A stretch of DNA of 64,000 bases from Drechmeria coniospora. Taxonomy: Eukaryota > Ascomycota > Sordariomycetes > Hypocreales > Ophiocordycipitaceae. Within the stretch, counting starts at the first letter, position 1. Every line of letters begins with the position of its first letter. Positions 33,683 through 43,807 of this stretch are shown in pieces. The stretch covers positions 6,049,222 to 6,113,221 of the forward strand of contig NC_054390.1 in NCBI RefSeq assembly GCF_001625195.1, read 5' to 3'. Below the pieces are notes generated by a model, which ran no database searches, was not told the DNA's origin, and saw only the letters and a list, made by a program, of their open reading frames with translations. A program made the position numbers and the translations under genes.

Positions 33683-35231
33683 ATGCCTCGCAAGCAACAC
33701 GGTCGCCAGTACGACCTCCTCGTCCTCGGTGCCACTGGTACGTTGCCATCGTCCTCTTGCCATCCATCATCTGCCGTACCTGTACAGATACGTCATCTGA
33801 CGAATCGTTTCGCTGACCGCACCGCGTCCAGGCTACACCGGTAAATTCGTCGCCGAGCATGTCACCACCCATCTTCCGACGGATTTGAAATGGGCCATTG
33901 CTGGTCGTTCAGAATCGAAGCTCCAGGCTGTCATGGATGAGTGCCACAAGCTCAACGCCGACAGAGCGCCACCAAGTAAGTTCGCTGTCATGGGTCGCTG
34001 CAGCAGCTGTTGACATGCTTCAGAGCTGGAGCTGGCCAACATCGATGATGAAGCCGAGTTGAACGCTCTCATAAGTAAGGCCTTTGTCGTCATTACCACC
34101 GTTGGCCCGTACTGCAAGTACGGCGACAAGGTCTTCAAAGCCTGCGCCGATGCGGGCACTCATTATCTGGACTGCACCGGCGAGTTCCCCTGGGTGGCTC
34201 GGATGATCAACAAGTATGAAAAAACGGCGCAAAAGAGCGGCGCCATCATGTTCCCACAGAGCGGCCTCGAATCTGTCCCTGCGGACATATGCACCTGGGC
34301 CATGGCTCGCTTCCTCCGCAGCAAGTTGGATGCGTCTACCAGCGACGTAGTCCTCTCTATTCATAAGCTCAAGTAAGGCTTCATCCCCCTTCAGATTTCT
34401 TGGAGAAAGCATAAGTACAGATCGGTTCGATGGAGCTAAATGCCCTCTCAGCGCGGCGCCATCTGGCGGCACCCTCGCGTCCGCTTTGGGCATCTTCGAT
34501 CACTTTAGCTTGCAGGAAATGAGGGAATCCAGCAAGCCGTACGCATCATCTCCTGTCCCTCACCATGAAAAGCCTCGACCTAGCACATCCATCTTGCAAG
34601 CTTTCTTGGGGGTCCGAAATGTGCCCAATCTCGGCTTGCAGACGACTTCGATATCCAGCACGATTGACATCCCCATCGTGGAACGTACCTGGGGCCTTCT
34701 GTCTCAGATCCCTTCCCGAAGAGACCAATTCTACGGCCCCAAGTTCAACTGGGCGAGTTACTATAAACCTCGAAACTGGCTCCACGGCATCCTTCTTCAC
34801 TGGGGACTTGCCTTGGGGAGTCTCATCATTGCCACACTCCCTCCTGTGAGGGCCTTGTTGAAGAAGTTCGTCTACAAACCAGGCGAGGGTACAGGCAAGG
34901 ATGCGTTGGCAAAGGAGGAAGTTGAGATCCGTGGCGTGGCGACGCCGGACACGGCCACGCCCTCGGGGAAGCAGGCGTACTGCCGAGCATGGTTTCACGG
35001 CAGCATCTATTACCGTGAGTTGACAGCCTTCGCACCATGACTGGCCGACGAGCTCCGATACTGACCTACGAAGTCACCGCCGTTTTTATGGCACAGGGAG
35101 CTTTGACCATCCTGGAGGACGATCTGGAGCTGGACGGAGGAGTCTACACTCCCGCTTGCCTTGGCCAGGGTTACGTGGATCGCCTCCACAACGCAGGATT
35201 CAAGATGGAGGTCAAGATGTTGCCAAACTAA
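33683..35231 (+). CDS. Saccharopine dehydrogenase-like oxidoreductase (SCCPDH family)
   Basis: Five exons: 33683..33737, 33832..33975, 34024..34372, 34452..35014, 35074..35231; 422 aa. The Rossmann motif is split by intron 1: YDLLVLGATG-YTGKFVAEHV. Further conserved blocks are ITTVGPYCKYGDKVFKACADAGTHYLDCTGE, IMFPQSGLESVPADICTWAMA and HKLNAAPSGGTLASAL. A hydrophobic segment (LALGSLIIATLPPVRALL) lies before the C-terminal domain, and the end is YLTAVFMAQGALTILED to VKMLPN. Members (human SCCPDH, yeast Lys9-unrelated paralogues, bacterial trans-acting enoyl reductases) are membrane- or lipid-droplet-linked; the substrate is not established and it is not the lysine-pathway enzyme. All introns are 48-94 nt with normal signals. 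Confidence 0.9.
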
Positions 35232-35990
35232 GAACGCGGAACCATTCATTCCGGTCAGGAAGCAGGCCATCGGCGAGCTATGCATGAAGAGCCCCTGTGG
35301 CGGAAGCCGAATTAGGATTATGAGAAGAACGTAACGACGTTCCCGGCCACCCAGGCACAACCCCTGTACCGTTTTTGCTGTCAACATGCATTTTGTATTA
35401 ATGTGAAATCAACATTGTGTTGAACAGGCAGCTGGCAACCCTTGTCAACCAGTTCGGGTACCCAGTCTGCTGACAGCTACCCCTGCCTCCGCCTGAGAGC
35501 ATGCAGAGCAAGTGTTGCAAGCTTGCCATGATGGAACCCCTGGCGGCTCCGCATGCGCACCCCCGATAACGTCAACGTGTCCCGTGAATGCTGTTGACGG
35601 GAGTGGCATGGATGTCAAAGGCAGAGTATGACGTTTCAAGCTTCGAGTTGAATTCTGCCAGTGGTTGAGCAGCCATGGTATATGATTATGATACAGAGGC
35701 AACCATGCCATGAGGACCGCGACTTGCGCCGACGCCGACGTATGTGTACATGCAATATTAAGCCCGAACTCCGCCGTTTGCAACTGAAGAAAAAAAGAGT
35801 CCTGCTGTACGAAGAACTGGACTCGGCACGCGCCACCCAAGTTGATTAGCGCATGGACCAGAGTCCCGTTGGATGTCAATGGCGGCTGCTCCAGATACCG
35901 AGAAAATGCAAGAAAGAAACGCGCCAAAGAATACTGCGGAATGCCGGTGTCTTCGCGACGGGGTTCACCCGTCCGTTGGTAACGTCGTGA
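35232..35990. other. Convergent intergenic region
   Basis: 3' flanks of the oxidoreductase (plus) and the DUF155 protein (minus). No supported gene; frames such as 35445..35927 lack features. Confidence 0.55.
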
Positions 35991-37755
35991 TTAAATTTCG
36001 CCAGCATAAAGATCCACTACTATATTGACAGCTGCAACAACAATCTCCATGGCGATAAGTACGATAACTGTCGGGCGCACACACAGTTATCCCGTTAGCT
36101 CGCAAGGTTCCAACGAGGCAGCGGGCAAACATGGGTGACCCACCAATCCATTCAAGCTTCTCACCGTGGCCATGGCTTAGCTGATCCTTCAGCACGGCGA
36201 GAAGGTCGGCGATGACGTCCAAGCGCTCGGTAAGCAAACCGACGCGCTGGTCCATCTCCAGATAGCTCCTCACTGCCTGGTACACGGGCTCCAGTTGCGG
36301 TTCGGCCCAGAACAGCTCGGGGGTGTCCAGCACAGATCCGTTGAGGTGGATGCTGATGCGGAGGATGAATAGCTCGCCTATCTGCATGTTAATCTGCGAG
36401 CGGCTGAGGTTGATCTTGCCTGTCAGGGCAATCTGAGTCGGGATGTCCTTGCAAGTATCGATGGTGGAGGCAATCAGCTCCTCGAATAGCGACGTCTACG
36501 ATGGCACAGTCAGCAGACGTAGGCCAAAGTCGCCCGCGCAGGGTACGTGGTGACTTACCTTGACACTCTGCGCCAGCGCGTGTGATATAGCCAGCTTCGT
36601 CATGTAATTGTTCTTATCTCTTAGCGTGATAAAGTCATTGTATATCCGCGCCTGGTATTCGCGGGTGTAGTAGAAGTTGAAATGCTCCGTCTCCACATCA
36701 TCTGGTGCGAGCTTCTCAAGCTCAAACTTGGAAATGTCCTTCAGGAACCGGGACTCGTGCGCCTCCGTCATGCCCCATATTACGACGACGCCGTAATCGA
36801 ACAGAAAGACCTCGGGCGTGTGGATCTGCGTGTCAAAGTCCGGCACGGCCTCGGCCGCGGGAATGTGGCCGGAAACACTGGGCCCGAGCAAGACTTCGCC
36901 GCTGAGATGACGAACATCCGCGTCCGGATCAGTGCCGTCGGCTGGAAAGTCGCCTCCGTAGCCGGAGTCGTACCTGGACTCTTGACGAAGGCCGGTGCGA
37001 AATTGCTCCCGGCTCACCTCGTCGCTAAACCTTTCGCCGCCGGTGGAATGCCGTCGTTCGTGCACCGGGAAGGAAACATCGTGGCCCTTGCCCGGGTGGC
37101 CATAGGCGTACGGCGTGTATATGCACTCGTCGATGAGCTTGGGGTTGGCGCCGCGGGTCTTGCCGCGACCCTTGAGGAATCGCATGAGTGCATCCATTTC
37201 GTACCGGTTCGCAGTGCAGTAGGCGGTGACGCGCGGGAGCCGATTGCGGTCCCCCTTGCCCAGTCTCGCCGCATCTCTCCTCGCGGTGGGGTCCTTGATG
37301 CGGGTGTACTGCGAGTAGACCTCTCGACCGCTCTCCTCATCTTCGCCATCCTCGATATCGGGGTTGGGAAGAAGCTTGAGCTTCTCCGTCTTCTTCGTGC
37401 TCCTCTGCGGCCCAATCTTGGCCCCGACAGGACTGTGGAGCGCAGACTGCAAGGCCCCGTGACTGTTCCGCCGGCGCAACTTATTGTTTAAGGCGGCGAG
37501 CACGGGGGGAGCGGACGTGCCACCGGAGCCGATTACGGCATGACTACCGTTCGAGACATGCTGGGATCGGCTGGCGTGGACGGGGTTCGAGTCGGGCTGA
37601 AAGGTCTTGGTCACGGGATCGGCGCTGAAGGTGACCGTCCTCGGATTCCGCGGTCGGCTGTGTGCCGAGGAAGAGGCGGCGGCGGCGGCGGCTAACAGGG
37701 GTGTGCTTTCATTGTTTTCGTTGCTGTTGGCGTTGGAGTGGGAGTTGCCATCCAT
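35991..37755 (-). CDS. DUF155/YagE-family membrane protein (RMD1/RMD8-like)
   Basis: Three exons: 36559..37755, 36144..36495, 35991..36067; introns of 63 and 76 nt. The predicted protein has 541 aa from ATG 37755 (ACCATGG context); a longer frame to 37839 starts with TTG. The N terminus is Asn/Ser-rich with STPLLA, possibly a sorting-type motif. The DUF155 domain starts PRVTAYCTANRYEMDALMRFLK and includes VFLFDYGVVVIWGMTEAHESRFL, FNFYYTREYQARIYNDFITLRDKNNYMTKLAISHALAQSVK-TSLFEELI, and INLSRSQINMQIGELFILRISIHLNGSVLDTPELFWAEPQLEPVY. The final exon gives a C-terminal TM segment (WIVIVLIAMEIVVAAVNIVVDLYAGEI). Yeast Rmd1 and Rmd8 are needed for meiotic nuclear division and sporulation; the molecular activity is unknown. 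Confidence 0.9.
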
Positions 37756-38710
37756 GGTCGTTGGCAACAGGTTGCGGCGATGTCGTATGAGGTTGGCAGT
37801 GACGCTGCTGCAAGTCGGAGCAGTCACGTCGCTCGTCAATGTTATCGGTCACGCAGACGCCAACGTTCCATCCGAGTCGATTGGGTAGGAACCAGGTATT
37901 CAGTTGACAATCCGTGAGAGGATACGGCAGGCCGGAGGGCTGGGCGTTGAGGGGAAGAATCGATCGACAACTTTGTGCCTATTTTTTGGGACTGAAAGCC
38001 CGATGCAGGAAAGATGGTGGATGACGAAATTCAATCAGGTTGATTCCCGATTTGGCCATGGCGGCCTTTTCTGTTGTCGTTACAGGTAATAATACAACGG
38101 GGCTAGGGATTAGATCCCACTATCTACAGGTATCCGTGCATAATACATGTGCTGTAGGCCACTGCAGCCTGTACCAAGTAACTGCGCAGCCCTCCTGTGT
38201 GTGCCAGATTGCCAGTAAGTGCTCCGTACCTACAGCCTGGAGCGAGCCAGAGTGCTCATTGCCATGTGAATTACACCTGGAAGGAAGCTGATTATTCTTT
38301 TTTCTTCAAAATAAACCCGATCACGACATAGTAGTTTGTAGGCATACGCGTATGTGAATTCGAGGGCGATGTCATTCCATCCATCATTGTTTTTCCCCCA
38401 TATTGACATTGTTGGTTTCGACACTCGTATCAGCCGTTGATGGCCGTACGAAGTATTTCATGCAAAAGTACTTCCTCAAAGTGGAGTGCGAAGTAGCCTT
38501 ATATTCGAGCATACTGTATATGTATAATACCTATATACTGTACGTACTTGCTATGCTCAGAAAGTACAGCTGACACGGGGCAGCAGTTATGCGTAGTGAG
38601 GTAGGAGTACTGCTCATGAAATTTTCTTGCTGTGCCTAATCACCCTGTCTCGAAGAAACGCCCCAACCCAAAATCCAGAATGCGCCAGAAAACCGTCGTC
38701 ACCATGCCGT
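37756..38710. other. Intergenic, DUF155 promoter side and Nhp10-like 3' flank
   Basis: No gene supported. GTAC-rich AT-leaning patch around 38450..38570. Confidence 0.5.
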
Positions 38711-39671
38711 CTAGTCGTCTCCGTCCTTGTCCACCTGCGTCTCTTGGTCCTCCGTGTCGTAGTTGGCCATCTCGACGTCCTCGTCCTGTGTCTCCGGCTT
38801 GTCGTCCTTACCATCCCCACCTCGGTCCTCTTTCTTTTTGGACTCCGAGCCATCCTTGCCGGCCTTTTCCTGCTGATTTTTGGACTCCTCTTCAAACTTG
38901 ACCCGAAATTCATCCTTCTCAGCTTCTGGCAGATTCTCCCACTCGCGTGCGAGCTCTTCCTCAATATTCACATCTTCGTCCTTGTTCTTGGCCTTCAGCG
39001 CGGGCCGGGCCTCGAGGCAGTAGGCTTCGAAGGCGCTGCGAGGATTCTTCGATGGCTTGCCGACCCCGTTCGCCGCCGACTTACCGTCCTTGGACCGACC
39101 TTCGGGGGGGTGAGACTGGGATCCGGAGTTTGGCGACGCAGGGTCTTTGGACGTGCCGGGCTTCGACTCGGCGTCATTGGCGGCACTCTTTCGATGACCC
39201 TTCTTGATCCGTAGAGGCTTGTCCTTGGGCTTCCGGGGGTTAGCATCCAGCTCGCTTCGGAATTCGGCCAGCTTGTGTTCATCAGATGACGTTTCAATTG
39301 CAGATATGGATTTGGAGAGATCGGGCCACGGGATGGAAAGAAACGGTACCAACGCATGACTCGAACGGGAATTGGATTGTGCGTACCGTGGGAGGAGGGC
39401 TGGGGCTGCCCTCGGAATCCTCCACGTTGGTGCTCGTCCGCTTGGCAAGCTGCTCAAGCAGAAATGCCCTCTCGATCCGTAGCTTCTCGACCTGACGCTT
39501 TATCCGGGCGAGGCGCAGTCGAGCGGCGTCGTTGGCGTCCTCGACTTCGTTTGTGCGATTTTTGAGCTGGACGCATTTGCGACGGTAGGCCTCTTCGACA
39601 GAGGGGGGAAGCGAGGGTGGTACGGCTGTGGGAGGAGCGTCAACTTCGGCAAACTTTCTTTTCAGGGGCAT
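38711..39671 (-). CDS. Nhp10-like HMG-box protein (INO80 complex candidate)
   Basis: Exon 1 is 39387..39671, the intron is 115 nt (GTACGC..CACAAG), and exon 2 is 38711..39271; 281 aa. The start MPLKRKFAEVD is chosen; an in-frame ATG lies 15 nt upstream (MAVVIM). Residues ~25-65 (EEAYRRKCVQLKNRTNEVED to KLRIERAFLLEQL) form a coiled coil. Residues near 100 give LAEFRSELDANPRKPKDKPLRIKKGHRK. A divergent HMG-type region follows (NPRSAFEAYCLEARPALKAKN, LAREWENLPEAEKDEFRVKFEEE), then a highly charged acidic/basic tail. The order coiled coil, basic linker, HMG box and charged tail parallels yeast Nhp10, a DNA-binding subunit of the INO80 remodeller. The HMG box is weak, so the assignment is moderate. 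Confidence 0.75.
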
Positions 39672-39710
39672 GATGACGACGGCCATGGGCAGCGGAAGGC
39701 GATAATGCTC

Positions 39711-39734
39711 TTGCGGTTGACCTTGCGGTTGACC
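39711..39734. repeat. Two exact 12-bp tandem copies
   Basis: TTGCGGTTGACC twice in a row in the leader of the Nhp10-like gene. Confidence 0.8.
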
Positions 39735-40160
39735 TCGCGGCAAAAAGGAACGGGCGGAATCGACAGTGCAGCTCGGCGAGGAAGAGTGCAAACGATCCGG
39801 TACGCAAGGGAGGGGGGATGATTCAGAAATACAAGACTCACCGGACTGCGGCGCCATAGTAGGAGGAAGCGGCAAGAAGGCGAGGAACGAAGAAGGCGTG
39901 AACGGAGACGGTTGTCGGATGCTGGCAGGTTAGCCAGGCGTAGTGGACGACGCCGAAACAGCACGACAGGCCAGAATCCTTGTCACTCTTTAGCCTGTGT
40001 AGAATTGTCGTCGGATGCGCGAGAGGAAAGTGCTGGCGTGTCAAATGGAAAAATCAAATCCAGGGCTGCAAGACAAGCAATGAGGTGGTGCGACCACGAG
40101 GCTACCGCGCGGAAGCTTCATTTAGGGATTGGCGGGAATAATTACACAATGAAAGTACTC

Positions 40161-40206
40161 CTCCGTACGAAGTACTGCTGTAGAGCTACTAGTACTTCGT
40201 ACGGAG
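40161..40206. repeat. Perfect inverted repeat, 16-bp arms, 14-nt loop
   Basis: Left arm CTCCGTACGAAGTACT (40161..40176) is the exact reverse complement of the right arm (40191..40206). The loop is 40177..40190. Each arm contains the GTAC/CTCCGTAC vocabulary seen elsewhere in the window. Confidence 0.9.
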
Positions 40207-40823
40207 CAGGTAACAAGTACACCTACATTAAGTACTCGTGCCTACTGCCACTACTGGTAGGTACATTCGCCACCACTGTCCAGGTACTAGATCTACGCTA
40301 GCTGAACAACTCAAGGCACTAATACGTGCGAGGTACCATTCGGTAGGCGCAGGTATGCAAACACTCTTTAGCTGCCATTGTGGATTCATTGAATCAACGT
40401 GCCAACCCATCGCCGCATCGCCTAAGGTTACCTGAATCCTCAACTAGAAATATCGACCGAATATCACAAAAGGGTTTTATTAAAAAATAAAAATAAACAC
40501 GGTATAGAATAAGTTTTGTGCTCCTATAGATGCCCCTCCTCTCCTCCCCTAAGTCGTAAAGCTGGTAATTGGTTTCGAAAGCCAGAAGCTTATGGGGAGC
40601 GGAATAACAAAGGACCTGCCTCCCAACCGCATCCGCCGCTGATTGGCTGCGCCATGCCCAATGCTCCTAGCGACCTAGATTTTCCAACAAGTGTTTGGCT
40701 TGTCTTGACTTGCTTCCTCGCTGGTCAGCTTGTTGGAATCACGCCACGACCGATTCCGCAAACTTCCTCGCCGACAGACAGCCCACATTGTGACGACGCA
40801 GGAGTCCCCGGGCTTTCGTCGCC

Positions 40824-42737
40824 ATGTCGCTCAACATCCCCAACGCCCCGAACGCGGGTCTCTTCAAAGGTGGCTACAACAAGTACGTCTCTCTGCTATT
40901 CATGCATGGCATCATCCCACCTCCCCATACTGTGGCCTCCCTCTCCTCCTCCCCTTCCTTCCCTCTCCCCTTTGGCACCCTTCGAAAACCCTGCATCCTA
41001 CCATGCTGCGACCCGAGGATCTGACCCGGTGCCAGCTACGACTCCGAAGATGGCGCCGTCCTGCGCAACATTGAGGCCTGCAGAGCCATTGCCTCGACTG
41101 TGCAGACCTCTCTCGGCCCTTATGGCTGCAACAAAGTCGTCATCAACCACCTGCAGAAGATGATCCTCACCTCCGACGCCGCTACCATCCTCCGCGAGCT
41201 CGACGTCGTTCACCCCGCCGCCAAGCTGCTTGTCATGGCGAGCCAGCAGCAAGAATCCGAGATGGGCGATGCCACGAACCTCGTCATCATCCTTGCTGGC
41301 GAACTCCTGCGAAAAGCCGAGGACCTGCTGCGCATGGGCCTCAAGACGGCCGACATCGTCATCGGCTACGAAAAGGCGCAAAAGTTTGCCCTCGACACAC
41401 TCGAGAAGCTTGCCGTTGACAAGGTCGAGGACATTCGCGACCAGGAGGAGCTCAGCAAAGCCATCCGAACCGTCATCGCCAGCAAGCAAAACGGAAACGA
41501 GGATTTCCTTGCCGATCTCGTCGCCGAAGCTGTCCTGGCCGTGCTGCCCAAGAATCCGGCCAACTTCAACGTCGATAATATCCGGGTCGTCAAGATCATG
41601 GGTGGCAGCCTGGACCAAAGCCGTGTGGTCAAGGGCATGGTCTTTCCCAAGGAGCCCGATGGCTCCGTGAAGAAGGCACGCCGTGCCAAGGTCGGCGTCT
41701 ACACCTGTCCCATCGACACCAGCCAGACCGAAACCAAAGGTACCGTGCTCTTGCACAACGCCAAGGAGATGATGGACTTTTCCAAGGGTGAGGAGACCCA
41801 GCTGGAGACGGCTATCAAGGAGCTCCACGATTCCGGTCTGCGAGTGGTCGTCTGCGGCGACAAGATTGGCGATCTGGCCATGCACTACCTCAACCGCTTC
41901 GGCATCCTTGCCATCCGTATCCTGAGCAAATTCGAGCTGCGAAGAGTCTGCCGCGTGGTCGGCGCCACACCCTTGGCCCGGCTAGGCGCCCCCATGCCCG
42001 ACGAGATGGGCAGCATCGACGTTGTCGAAACGCTCGAGATTGGTGGCGACCGAGTCACCGTGTTCAGACAGGAGGACGAGGTGACGAGGACTGCTACTCT
42101 CGTCCTCCGCGGCGCTACCCAGAATCACCTCGACGATGTTGAACGAGCCGTCGATGACGGCGTGAATGTCGTCAAGGCCATCACAAGAGACCCACGACTT
42201 GTCCCTGGCGCCGGTGCCACAGAGATTCAACTGAGCACCAGGATACAGGCCCAAGGAGAGAAAACGCCTGGCCTGAGCCAGTACGCCATCAAGAAGTATG
42301 GCGAGGCCTTCGAGGTGATTCCCCGAACCCTGGCCGAGAGCTGTGGCTTGGACGCCACCGAGGTTCTCAGCAGGCTATACGCTGCCCATCACAAGGGTGA
42401 GGATGGTGATACTGGTGTCGATATTGAGGTGAGCGTGGTTGAATATCCGTCGGCTTGCCCGAGAATCCAGCCTGACGTTTGACTAGAACAACGACGATAG
42501 CGGCACACTGGATGCAACGGAGGAAGGCATCTTGGATCTGTTGGCATCGAAGCACTGGGCCATCAAACTGGCAACCGAGGCCGCTCGGACTGTCCTGTCC
42601 GTCGACCAGATTATTGTGGCAAGACAGGCCGGAGGGCCCAAGCCGCCCGGCCCCAACCCTGTACGTTGATCCCCCACGACGTCATCGCCCTAATTGCTGA
42701 CTTGTCGTGTCCCTGTCAGAACTGGGACGAGGACTAA
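40824..42737 (+). CDS. CCT8: Chaperonin CCT/TRiC subunit theta (Cct8)
   Basis: Four exons: 40824..40882, 41036..42428, 42487..42660, 42720..42737 (last exon 18 nt, NWDED-stop); 547 aa, normal for CCT. N terminus MSLNIPNAPNAGLFKGGYNN-YDSEDGAVLRNIEACRAIAS. ATP-site motifs: TSLGPYGCNKVVINHLQKMILTSDAATIL, GDATNLVI and LVPGAGATEIQLS. The apical domain includes VKIMGGSLDQSRVVKGMVF. It ends SVDQIIVARQAGGPKPPGPNPNWDED, characteristic of theta subunits. Cct8 is one of eight subunits of the cytosolic chaperonin that folds actin and tubulin. Introns are 153, 58 and 59 nt. A long open frame on the opposite strand is a shadow of this gene. Confidence 0.96.
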
Positions 42738-43807
42738 ACGTGCGATGTGGTGCCACCTCTTGGGGTTGGAAGGGTCGTGGACAGTGTTGTCAAGTAGCGG
42801 TGACGGAACGTGGCAAAGATAGATACCCTCTCGTCGATGAAATTTGGTCAACATGTGGTCCAAGGCGAATTGATGGGAGTTGTAGTGGAAGGAAACTCGA
42901 TGAAGCAACCTCCCATGGAGTCAAGTCCGAGGTTGGTTGGGAGCACGACCTGTTCCGAGTTCGTCATGTTTGTTTCCGACTTCAGGTCGAGTCAGATCAA
43001 GTCAGCTGACGAACCAGCCCGCTGTCTACAACAAGTTCCCCTTTGGAATCGAAATCGTGTTATGGCGAGACTACTTTTCCAAAGCTTGCGAGTCTAGCAC
43101 GACAATCGCAGCCCAAGAACCGCCAGTCGTATGGTTTCGCAATGGGACTACAGGACCCAATCAATATTTTCTAAGGACGATTTGAGCCAACTCTCATTCA
43201 AGCCGCATAAAAAAGAACACATGAGACGGATACTTGGAACGGTGCCTTAAACGTTTCTATTATCGTGTCTTCCACCAAGAACTTTTGAAACACCGTCATG
43301 CCCTCGTACATAGCCCAAAGGTAACAAAAGTAATGAAATGCCATCCTATCCCGCAGGACAGGAAATGGGCGATGAAAACACCTAAAAGTCGTTCCAAGGA
43401 GAAACAAGGACTTTTCCAAATTCCCGAAGTCGTGATATCATGTCTCTAGCGACCCACGTAGAGGAAGAAAATGGCAATATGCGTCTGAAAATAAAAAATA
43501 AAACCAAGAAAGAACACAGCTATCCAGTAGATAATGCGGTGGGTATATCCGTTGGTTTGAAGTGAAGTAGACGTTGTGAACCAACATAAATGTGTATGAA
43601 AGAAATGAATAAAGAGCTCGCACATAGCTGTCTTGGCTATATTGCGTGCTTGCATGGGAATAGAAAGAAGATAATCATAAGACGTAAAGGCGACGAAAGA
43701 ACGCATCACGCGAGGGGAGGTTGGCCGGGTCGTAGCAAGGACGGCGCAGAAAATGGAAGATGGCGGCGACCTGTTGGCACCATCAACAGCAGAAGGCTTT
43801 AAGCTTC
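42738..43807. other. Convergent intergenic region CCT8 / Far1-like
   Basis: 3' flanks of CCT8 and the Far1-like gene; no gene features found in the short frames on either strand. Confidence 0.6.

Larger units (their letters stand above)
39672..40823. other. Divergent region, Nhp10-like / CCT8
   Basis: Upstream of both the minus-strand Nhp10-like gene and plus-strand CCT8. Contains the hairpin at 40161..40206 and an A/T-rich patch at 40460..40515. No gene seen. Confidence 0.55.

Noticed and set aside
37756..37839. Longer N terminus of the DUF155 protein
   Set aside because: It begins with TTG; ATG 37755 has a strong ACCATGG context.
40998..41885. 295-codon open frame on the minus strand
   Set aside because: Antisense shadow of CCT8.
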